From contig CM061920.1 of assembly GCA_031002005.1 (NCBI GenBank), positions 117,914,095 through 117,978,094 of the forward strand: 64,000 nt of DNA, written 5' to 3'. A program made the position numbers and the translations under genes. Below the pieces are notes generated by a model that saw nothing but the letters and a program-made list of their open reading frames with translations, did not search any database and was not told where the DNA came from. How positions within the stretch are numbered: position 1 is the first letter of the stretch; each line of letters begins with the position of its first letter. Below are positions 56,351 through 64,000 of the stretch, in pieces. This stretch comes from Vandiemenella viatica (taxonomy: Eukaryota > Arthropoda > Insecta > Orthoptera > Morabidae).

Positions 56351-58172
56351 GCTTCACTATTGCTGGACTTGAGTAGGCACATAGATTAAATGAAAAAATA
56401 TTTACATATAAATTTTAAACTGCTGTTTCATTCATTTTCAGTTGGAAAGGGTGAGAGGGGATGCGCTTTGGAAAACATATGGAGGCAGTATTTTTCTGTT
56501 TGTTTCAAAGTATAAGTGTACAAATTCTTATCTAATTCGGGTGAAAAATGTGGTTTGCCTAAATTATAGGGTAAAAACGTAATGGGGTTGGAAATGGGGA
56601 GAGGTGATGAATATTCGGAAACCATACATAGGCAGAATTTTTCTGTTTGTTTTAAAGTATAAGTGTACAAATTCTTATCTAAATCGGATAAAAATTGTGT
56701 TTTGCCTAAATTATAGGGTAAAAACGTAATGGGGTTGGAAATGGGGAGAGGGTATGGATACTCGGAAACCATACGTAGGCAGTATTTTTCAGTTTGTTTT
56801 AAAGTATTAGTGTACAAATTCCTATCTAAATCGGATAAAAAATGTGGAATTTCCTAAATTATGGGGTGAAAAAATTATGGGGGTTGGAAAGGGGGCGAGG
56901 GGATTAATATTCGGAAACCGTATGTAGGCAGTATTTTTCTGTTTGTTTTAAAGTATAAGTGTACAAATTGCTATCTAAATCGAATAAAAAATGTGGTATT
57001 GCCTAAATTATGGGGGTGGAAAGGGGGCGAGGGGATGAATATTCGGAAACCGTATGTAGGCAGTATTTTTATGTTTGTTTTAAAGTATAAGGGTACAAAT
57101 TCTTATCTAAATCGGATAGAAAATGTGATTTCCCTAAATTATGGGGTAAAAACGTAATTGGGTTGGAAAGGGGGAGAGGAGATGAATATTCGGAAACCAT
57201 ACATAGGCAGTATTTTTCTTTTTGTTTTAAAGTATAAATGTACAAATTCTTATCTAAATCGGATAAAGAATGTGGTTTGCCTAAATTATATTGTAAAAAC
57301 GTAATGGGGTTGGAAAGAAGGAGAGGGGATGAATATTCGGAAACCATACGTAGGCAGAATTTTTCTGTTTGTTTTAAAGTATAAGTGTACAAATTCTTAT
57401 CTAAATCGGATAAACAATGTGGTTTGCCTAAATTATAGGGTAAAAACGTAATGGGGTTGGAAAGGGGGAGAGGGGATGAATATTCGGAAACCATACGTAG
57501 GCAGTTTTTTCTGTTTGTTTTAAAGTATAAGTGTTCAAATTCTTATCTAAATCGGATAAAAAATGTGTTTTGCCTAAATTATAGGGTAAAAACGTAATGG
57601 GGTTGGAAAGGAGGAGAGGGGATGAATATTCGGAAACCATATGTAGGCAATATTTTCCTGTTTGTTTTAAAGTATAAGTGCACAAATTCTTATCTAAATC
57701 GGATAAAAAATATGGTTTGCCTAAATATAGGGTAAAAACGTAATGGGGTTGGAAATGGTGAGAGGGGATGAATACTCGGAAACCATACGTAGGCAGTATT
57801 TTTCTGTTTGTTTTAAAATATAAGTGTACGAATTCCTATCTAAATCGGATAAAAATGTGGTATTGCCTAAATTATGGGGGTGGTAAGGGGGCGAGGGGAT
57901 GAATATTCGGAAACCGTATGTAGGCAGTATTTTTATGTTTGTTTTAAAGTATAAGTGTTCAAATTCCTATCTAAATCGGATAAAAAATGTGGTATTGCCT
58001 AAATTATGGGGTGTTATGGGGAATAGGGGGTGACTTTTTGGAAATTTTTTTTCACAGGAACCTTCGCAGACGCACATTCGAAAACTCGCCAAAGTTTCAT
58101 TGCAATCTGATAAATGGTATAGGAATGCATAGGAGACGAACAAACAAACATTGATTTTTATATATAAGACCA
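56351..58172 (+). mobile_element. 'CCCGGCAA' interspersed repeat, copy B (head-to-tail with A)
   Basis: It begins at the CTAGCTTCACTATTGCTGGA sequence that also ends copy A, lacking the ACCCGGCAA segment, and ends GAACAAACAAACATTGATTT followed by TTATATATAAGA. The interior contains about ten regular ~147-bp units (landmark GTAGGCAGTATTTTTCTG at about 56,774, 56,925, 57,056, 57,204, 57,351, 57,498, 57,644, 57,790 and 57,920). Copies A and B together form a 3.4-kb block. Confidence 0.75.
56470..57990. repeat. ~147-bp tandem repeat array inside copy B
   Basis: The units are spaced mostly 146-148 bp and read GGTAAAAACGTAATGGGGTT, GGAAAGGGGGAGAGGGGATG, AATATTCGGAAACCATA, GTTTGTTTTAAAGTATAAGT, TCTTATCTAAATCGGATAAA. 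Because 147 is a multiple of three, minus frames stay open through several units and produce artificial 49-residue repeat proteins. Unit-to-unit similarity is much higher here than in copy A, so this array is a younger expansion. Confidence 0.85.
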
Positions 58173-58382
58173 TTTTATTTATTATTTTTTTTTTATTTAT
58201 TTTTTCCATATGCAACATAGCCCAGCACCTAGTATCTAATCTGGTCCCTTATTTCCACTCTTTTACATTTACATATATTTGTATCTTATATATATATATA
58301 ATATATTAACATACAAAACTTGAATGAAAGAAAATTTTGATTTGATTTCCAATAACTATTACATATACTGCTATTAAACAGA
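58173..58382. other. AT-rich interval with TA microsatellite
   Basis: Low-complexity T-rich and TATATA sequence between repeat B and the GTA/TAC microsatellite that marks the R1-like element's 3' side. No gene. Confidence 0.5.
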
Positions 58383-58394
58383 ATGGGTACCACA

Positions 58395-58503
58395 CCACTA
58401 CTAAATCTACTACTACTGTTATTGCCCCTAATATTACTACTATCATTACTACTACTACTACTAATACCATTACTACTACTACTAGTACTACTATTACCAC
58501 CAC
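58395..58503. repeat. Imperfect trinucleotide microsatellite (ACT/TAC; AGT/GTA on minus)
   Basis: Interrupted repeats of ACT/ACC trinucleotides. On the minus strand they read (GTA/TAG)n and lie at the 3' end of the R1-clade LINE, so they are either its tail or its target. Leucine-rich and valine-rich frames here are repeat artefacts. Confidence 0.8.
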
Positions 58504-58735
58504 CAATTGTCACAGCCGCACTTCGGTCCACTATTGTTCATTTTTCTTGGTGTTGTGTGCGCTCCAAAGGCAGAGTCCCCTGGAACCGGCAGCAAAGTCA
58601 GCCGCCCAGGCCATCAAGAGTTGACCTCCTGGAATACCAAGACGGCCCCAGTTGTCGCTCAGAAGACGGCCTCTCTGGAGCACACTGAAGTTCCTCCGAC
58701 GATTGATGTTGCTCATTGTCGTAGGATATCTTCCG

Positions 58736-60658
58736 TCAATCCGGTGTAATTGTGTTCTCCTCTTCTGCTATCTGTGGCCTTTGACTTAGCTCGGCATTTT
58801 TCCTTTTTATAAATTTCTCCTTCCAAAATTTTGAGGCTAGATCAGCTGCCTCGTCCAGCAAATGCCACAAACTTTCGTCGCGCAGTATGTCAAAAATTCT
58901 CCTCCCTTGCAGCCGAGCTTGTTGGTGTTCTCTCAAACTGGCTGTTGTTTCACACTCCCATACCACGTGCTCCGGCGTACTCTCTTCACCACATTCGCAC
59001 CTGTCTGAGTCCACAATATTTCGACTTCGGAGCCAGCTATTGTATGGCCCGTGACCTGTAATGTAGTGTACCAATCCGGGAGAGGGTTGAAGGTACTTCA
59101 ACTTTAGCCTCTCCTCTACGGATGGGAACATATCATATGCTCTTCGACCTGTTTCACTGTTGTTCCATTCTTGTTGCCATTCTGCCAATAGAAGCTTCCG
59201 AATGTGCATCTCCGATGTTGCTTCGCTGCCTACAATTTCTGCTACCTTATCTTGTTTCCCTTTTCTGAGCCAGTATATGGCACACCGTTTCCTTACTTCA
59301 AGGTCCAGTGGCCATACACCAATGGCAACGGTTAATGAATTTGTTGCCACGGTTCTGTATGCTCCTGTCAATCTTAAAAGTATTCCTCGTTGGACACGTC
59401 TGACTCGCTGTTTTAGTTTTACTTTTCTTAGTTGCTTTGCCCACACACTTGCTGAGTAGCCCACTAAAGAGGATAAAATTGCGTCATGGTATAGTCTTAT
59501 TGTTTGGACTGGAAAAGTAAATTTTCGTTGGCCAATATTAATGATTTTATTCATGACCGCCACTGCTCTTGCTATCGTCTTCTCTAAGTGGGCTTCGAAG
59601 TTTAAACGTTCATCCAATTGAATGCCTAAGTACCTGCACACTGGGTTTCTACGAATTGATTTTCCGTCGATTCTTATAGTTGGTTTTCGATTCAGCTTGC
59701 CCTTGAGCAACATAAATGTTGTTTTATGTGGTGCTAAACTCAGTTTGACTTTACTGCACCATTGGCTAAGGCAGGTAAGTACTAGATTACTATTGTACTC
59801 AATCTCTGCTCTTGTTGCTCCTTCCACGAGTAGTAAAAGGTCATCAGCAAAAGCTATTAGACCTAGAAGTTCAGGTATTCTTTGTAATAGTTCAATCACT
59901 GGTTCCATCCCTATATCCCAGAATATGGGACCGCAAACGGAACCTTGCGGGTATCCTTTAGTAAGGATTTTCGTGATGAACGAGTTCTGGCATTTCAAGG
60001 AAGCAGTTCTAAATCTGCAATAGTCCCTGATGGTGTAAAATAATCTTCTTGGACAACCAATCTCCCTCAGCCGTTCATACAGAGCGGGCCACCATAAATT
60101 GTCGAAGGCTCCCGAAATATCAATAAATATGCCTACTACGTAGTTTTTTGTACTGCTACAAATTATTTCCATCGACCGATTTATGGCATCCTCTGTCGAC
60201 TTCCCGGTTCTAAATCCATATTGACTAGGATTCATTCCCTGAACCTCCCGGTGGCTTTGTAATTTTTTGCATAGAATCTTCTCTTGAACTTTGCCAAGCA
60301 CATTCAATACACAAATCGGCCGGTAAGATTTCGGTTGAAGAGGATCCTTGTCGTCTCCTTTCTTTAGAATTACCACCTCGCTTTTCTTCCATATCCCCGG
60401 AACTCTACCCTGATATAGACATTCATTCAGGAGCCTGCATAGGACGGGGGTTAATTTTATGATTAACTCCTGCAGGACCTCGGCTGGAATTCCATCTGGA
60501 CCGGGAGCCTTTCCTTTTTTCATTTTGTTTATCGCGGTTATTACTTCTTCGGGTGTAATATTATTTCCTTCCTCTTGACTCCAGCAGGGCTGCCACATGT
60601 TCCTTCGTAGTGTAGCTTGTTCTACTGTTTCTTCTTCCGGGTTGTCATCAGGAAGCAA
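58736..60658 (-). CDS. R1-clade reverse transcriptase, 640-codon open fragment of ORF2
   Basis: The reading frame contains, in order: KMKKGKAPGPDGIPAEVL (residues 46-62), KSYRPICVLNVLGKVQEKIL, SQYGFRTGKSTEDAI, VVGIFIDISGAFDNLWW (catalytic Asp near 180), GYPQGSVCGPIFW (235-247), LIAFADDLLLLVEG (catalytic FADD at 270-273), then the thumb and long C-terminal region. A CCHC zinc motif, CECG...EH....C, is at 554-569, followed by a basic tail. All catalytic residues are intact. In life it would copy element RNA at a nicked target. The true frame continues upstream through a frameshift near 60,660-60,690, so the first Met here is not the natural start. Confidence 0.9.
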   Translation of the reverse strand: MLPDDNPEEETVEQATLRRNMWQPCWSQEEGNNITPEEVITAINKMKKGKAPGPDGIPAEVLQELIIKLTPVLCRLLNECLYQGRVPGIWKKSEVVILKKGDDKDPLQPKSYRPICVLNVLGKVQEKILCKKLQSHREVQGMNPSQYGFRTGKSTEDAINRSMEIICSSTKNYVVGIFIDISGAFDNLWWPALYERLREIGCPRRLFYTIRDYCRFRTASLKCQNSFITKILTKGYPQGSVCGPIFWDIGMEPVIELLQRIPELLGLIAFADDLLLLVEGATRAEIEYNSNLVLTCLSQWCSKVKLSLAPHKTTFMLLKGKLNRKPTIRIDGKSIRRNPVCRYLGIQLDERLNFEAHLEKTIARAVAVMNKIINIGQRKFTFPVQTIRLYHDAILSSLVGYSASVWAKQLRKVKLKQRVRRVQRGILLRLTGAYRTVATNSLTVAIGVWPLDLEVRKRCAIYWLRKGKQDKVAEIVGSEATSEMHIRKLLLAEWQQEWNNSETGRRAYDMFPSVEERLKLKYLQPSPGLVHYITGHGPYNSWLRSRNIVDSDRCECGEESTPEHVVWECETTASLREHQQARLQGRRIFDILRDESLWHLLDEAADLASKFWKEKFIKRKNAELSQRPQIAEEENTITPD

Positions 60659-60663
60659 AACTT

Positions 60664-61121
60664 TTAATAAACTCCTCCGCTGAGTCTCTCCAATTCGTGG
60701 TTAATTGTCCATCTGTTCTTTTTACTGTGGATAGTATTGTGGGAGGGCCTAATTTTACCAGCAGCTATTTTGTAAGGAATACCCCATGGATTGTTCATGA
60801 GGTTTTCCCTCAAGAAGACTTCCCAGCATTTTTGTTTTGTCTCTCTCATCGTCGTCTTTGAAAATCTGCCTCTTCTGCCTGTAGTATTCAAGGAGGAAAC
60901 TACTATCTGCTGCTACCATGCTTTGTTGATACATTCTCCTCGCTCTTCTCATGTTTAGTCGTAGTTTCTGAAGTTTTTTCTGTCCATATTTTGTCAGTGG
61001 GATCTACTATCTTTTTTAGTGGTATCGCCCGTTTCATGGCACTTTGTATTGCAGTTGTCAGCTCTCTTGCGGCTTTGTCTACATCGAAGTGGTTTTCTGG
61101 CAAATCCGGTGGAATGAACAC
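60664..61121 (-). pseudogene. R1-clade ORF2 linker region, frameshifted
   Basis: Overlapping minus frames (61,121-60,903; 60,952-60,755; 60,891-60,664) carry the part between endonuclease and reverse transcriptase. Recognisable segments are FIPPDLPENHFDVDKAAREL, MRRARRMYQQSM, and NPWGIPYKIAAGKIRPS, the last being typical just before the RT domain in this clade. At least three frameshifts interrupt it. Confidence 0.75.
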
Positions 61122-61126
61122 ATTCC

Positions 61127-61690
61127 TTAATTTTCCCCATGCTGCTTTCTTGATGTTATATGCTGTTTAATGTTTCTGTTGCCACTGCTTTTTTCTGTCT
61201 GCATTCTGCCCAGTTCATAGACAATCAAATTGTGATCACTTGTTGTCATGTTGTCAAGCACTCTCCAACCCCAAAGCAAATTCCCCGCATGAATGTTTGT
61301 AATTGTTACGTCGATATTTGTTCTTGCGCCAACACTGTTGCAGAAAGTAGGAGGATTATGTGCTTGGTTTCTAACCTCTAGACCCAATTCACTTAACAGT
61401 TCTTCTAGAAGTTGCCCTCTCCTGTCAGTCTTCTTGCTGTGCCAAAGAGCAGATTTTGCATTGACGTCCGCTGCAATAACTAGTGGATAATTTCCCAGAG
61501 CTGCATCTATCTGCCGTATTCTATCTAAGTATGGGAAGATCTCGTCACTATACTGGAAATACATGCTTACAATTATGAAGCTTCCCATGCTGCTCCTATC
61601 TCAGCACATACTGTGTGTTCATCACATAACTGCGTAATTTTGTAACTGTTATCTGTTTATTTAAAACGATTATTGCTGCCATTGGGTTAA
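61127..61690 (-). pseudogene. R1-clade APE endonuclease domain, partial
   Basis: The frame at 61,588-61,127 reads MGSFIIVSMYFQYSDEIFPY, then AADVNAKSALWHSK with the conserved D-N pair, NPPTFCNSVGARTNIDVT and MTTSDHNLIVYEL with the catalytic SDH. These are hallmarks of the APE-like endonuclease of R1-type LINEs. Upstream, a shifted frame (61,590-61,690) reads AAIIVLNKQITVTKL, the preceding strand of the domain. The first ~80-100 residues are absent because of 5' truncation. Confidence 0.85.
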
Positions 61691-63193
61691 GACTAGCTTA
61701 CCCGGCAATGCTTCACTATTGCTGGACTTGAGTAGGCACATACATTAAATTAAAAAAATATTACATATAAATTTTAAACTGCCGTTTCATTCATTTTCAG
61801 TTGGAAAGGGTGGAGGGGATGCGCTTTGGAAAACATATGCAGGCAGTATTTTTCTGTTTGTTTCAAAGTATAAGTGTGCAAATTCCCATTGAAATCTGAT
61901 GAAATATGTGGTTTTGTCTAATTATGGGGAGGAGGGGTGTGTTTTTTAATTTTTTTTTGACAGGAACCTTCTCTGTCATCCCGTCGACAACTCACCAAAG
62001 GTTCACCGTAATCGGATCAACGGTTTGCGGGTTTGTTTAAATTATGGGGTGTTATGGGGAAGAGGGGGTAATTAGAGGTGGTGGAAAGAGAGAGAGGGAT
62101 TGGGTTTTTGTGAATTAATGTGTACATATTCTTATCTAAATCGGATAAAATATGTGGTTTGCCTAAATTATGGGGTGAAAACGTAATGGGTTGGAAAGGG
62201 GGACAGGGGATGAATATTCGGAAACCATACATAGGCAGTATTTTTCTGTTTGTTTTAAAGTATAAATCTACAAATTCTTATCTAAATCGGATAAAAAATG
62301 TGGTTTGCCTAAATTATGGGATAAAAACGTAATGGGGTTGGAAAGGGGGAGAGGGGATGAATATTCAGAAACCATACGTAGGCGGTATTTTTTCTGTTTG
62401 TTTTAAGTATAAGTGTACAAATTCTTATCTAAATCGGTTAAAAAATGTGGTTTGCCTAAATTATAGGGTAAAACCTTAATGGGGTTGGAAAGGGGGAGAG
62501 GGGATGAATATTCGGAAACCATACGTAGGCAGTATTTTTCTGTTTGTTTTAAAGTATAAGTGTTCAAATTCTTATCTAAATCGGATAAAAAATGTGTTTT
62601 GCCTAAATTATAGGGTAAAAACGTAATGGGGTTGGAAAGGAGGAGAGGGGATGAATATTCGGAAACCATATGTAGGCAATATTTTTCTGTTTGTTTAAAG
62701 TATAAGTGCACAAATTCTTATCTAAATGGGATAAAAAATATGGTTTGCCTAAATATAGGGTAAAAACGTAATGGGGTTGGAAATGGGGGAGAGGGATGAA
62801 TACTCGGAAACCATACGTAGGCAGTAATTTTTCTGTTTGTTTTAAAGTATTAGTGTACAAATTCCTATCTAAATCGGATAAAAAATGTGGTATTGCCTAA
62901 ATTATTGTGGTGAAAGGGGCGAGGGGATTAATATTCGGAAACCGTATGTAGGCAGAAGTTTTATGTTTGTTTTAAAGTATAAGTGTACAAATTCGTATCA
63001 AAATCGGATAAAAATGGTTTTGCCTAAATTATGGGTGTTATGGGAATAGGGGTGACTTTTCTAAATTTTTTTTCACAGGAACCTTCGCAGACGCACACTC
63101 GAAAACTCTCCAAAGTTTCATTGCAATCTGATAAATGGTATGGAATGCATAGAAGACGAACAAACAAACATTGATTTTTATATATAAAACTAG
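61685..63193 (+). mobile_element. 'CCCGGCAA' interspersed repeat, copy C
   Basis: It begins GACTAGCTTACCCGGCAATG then CTTCACTATTGCTGGACTTG and ends CAAACAAACATTGATTTTTA then TATATAAAACTAG. The interior holds about six ~147-bp units (landmarks at about 62,232, 62,381, 62,527, 62,671, 62,817 and 62,947) that closely match those of copy B, including the same order of variant units. Copies B and C are therefore close relatives. A second internal 3'-end-like block (CACCGTAATCGGATCAACGG) at about 62,006 suggests internal rearrangement. Confidence 0.75.
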
Positions 63194-64000
63194 AAGATAT
63201 CTAATAATGGCACCGCTAATGATTCTGCTCGAAAACTCATGATAAATGTTTAATACATCAAAATTTCTTGCGAGTTATGCTTTAACAACCAAACGCCATT
63301 TTGGTACAGGCTGCATTTCAACTGTAAAAACTAAATTCTTTAGTGCACTAATGGTCAAAGTTGTTGCAGTATTTTTGTGTGTTATTGTTTCGTATTTATA
63401 TTTTTTGATGGCTGTGATAGCAACATATTCCCGAATAATATCGTTCAAAGAACGCGTGCATGATATTTATACTTCGCTATAAGGCTTCTCCCAGTCGCTC
63501 GCGGTATAGCGTTACGGCACTTTTTAAGTGAAGTTTGTGAGGTATGTATATGTTTTACAACTCTAAGAGCAATACACATTAAGCAAATAATATATCGAAC
63601 GTGTGTAACAATTTTCAAACCGAAAGGACATTCCTTTATGAGTCCCAGTGATTACGCTAGAGCCAAAATTTATATAGCGATGCATTATTGCCACTAAATG
63701 CGATACAGTAATAATTAATATTGAAGTATTGTTTTTCTGGCGGCAAGTTTGCGCGTAGTACGTGGCTAGGTTGAAATGCAACGCGGACACGGATGAAAAG
63801 GGAAACCTTTTGCTACAGCGCAAGGTAGGGAATTTACTTGAATTTATTTTATAACAATTCTGATTATTAAGCAATAGCTAAGAAATCAATTAGAACCTGA
63901 AAGAAAGGTATGTATTTCGTTTAAATTGCATATTAATTATCAGTTTTTTAATGAAATTATTACATGGTTTGAATGAAGAAGTTAAAAATTGATCGCGTTA
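63194..64000. other. Unannotated interval at window end
   Basis: AT-rich with short frames at 63,246-63,482 (plus) and 63,563-63,874 (minus), neither with a recognised domain. No repeat boundary seen. Confidence 0.3.

Larger units (their letters stand above)
58504..61684 (-). mobile_element. R1-clade non-LTR retrotransposon, 5'-truncated
   Basis: This minus-strand LINE contains an APE-type endonuclease (61,690-61,127, broken), a linker region with several frameshifts (61,121-60,664) and a long reverse transcriptase frame (60,658-58,736) with a C-terminal zinc motif, then a ~230-bp 3' UTR ending at a GTA-rich microsatellite. ORF1 and the start of the endonuclease are missing. The 5' end directly meets a 'CCCGGCAA' repeat at about 61,685. 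The GYPQGSVCGPIFW and FADDLLLLVEG blocks place it in the R1 clade. No 28S rDNA target is visible beside it. Confidence 0.88.

Noticed and set aside
56428..57685. Minus-strand frames with ~49-residue repeats (NPITFLPYNLGK... TYTLKQTEKYCL)
   Set aside because: The 147-bp tandem unit is divisible by three, so any frame without a stop stays open. The same happens at 62,403-62,860. Frames break at every small indel, and there is no start or other gene signal.
58306..58688. Leucine-rich and valine-rich frames over the ACT/GTA microsatellite
   Set aside because: Trinucleotide repeat artefact; no conserved residues outside the repeat.

Overview
This window looks like repeat-rich insect nuclear DNA. 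The evidence is its transposon content: a mariner D34D transposase, a Tc1-like transposase, an R1-clade LINE, Ty3/Gypsy-type gag genes, hAT and PIF/Harbinger-like MITEs, and a tRNA-derived SINE family. The AT-rich background and sparse host coding suggest a large genome such as a cockroach, termite, stick insect or orthopteran, but this is inference and no species can be named. There are no bacterial operons, ribosome binding sites, CRISPR arrays, rRNA genes or convincing functional tRNA genes. Almost every readable protein is a transposon protein.

Layout. 0.8-2.3 kb: decayed LINE reverse transcriptase, minus strand. 4.7-5.95 kb: a diverged SINE and a ~0.9 kb imperfect inverted repeat with tRNA-like boxes in both arms. 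9.1-12.35 kb: hAT transposase remnant, two SINE copies and a 400-bp MITE with TTA target duplication. 13.17-13.4 kb: a CpG-rich patch, the best candidate for a host-gene first exon (minus strand). 13.87-14.37 kb: a hAT-like MITE. 14,701-15,700: an assembly gap of exactly 1000 N.

15.7-33.18 kb: the main structure, a minus-strand tandem array of an LTR retrotransposon with a ~4.6-kb period. It reads LTR-internal-LTR-internal, neighbouring units sharing LTRs. It has four LTRs, three complete internal regions and one cut by the gap. Each internal region has a PBS, a duplicated leader, a coiled-coil Gag gene, an acidic second ORF I do not recognise, and a polypurine tract. No protease, reverse transcriptase, RNase H or integrase is visible. 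The array abuts a second Ty3/Gypsy-like element (33.18-34.84 kb) with an unrelated gag but an LTR partly resembling the array LTR.

35.3-36.8 kb: ~165-bp degenerate tandem repeat. 38.15-39.5 kb: broken mariner. 40.0-40.3 kb: dimeric hairpin MITE. 41.7-42.8 kb: Tc1 pseudogene. 43.0-43.3 kb: best-preserved SINE. 44.3 kb: LINE tail. 46.7 kb: Helitron/PIF1 helicase fragment. 47,643-52,556: a complete, apparently young LTR retrotransposon with near-identical LTRs, an AAGT target duplication, and only a Gag gene, distantly homologous to the array Gag. 54.7-58.2 kb and 61.7-63.2 kb: three 'CCCGGCAA'-type repeats filled with ~147-bp tandem units. Between them, 58.4-61.7 kb, lies a 5'-truncated R1-clade LINE ending on a GTA-rich microsatellite.

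The most novel content is two related gag-bearing, pol-less LTR retrotransposon families: one as a shared-LTR tandem array with an unknown conserved ORF2, the other as a complete young insertion. Both presumably depend on pol supplied in trans.
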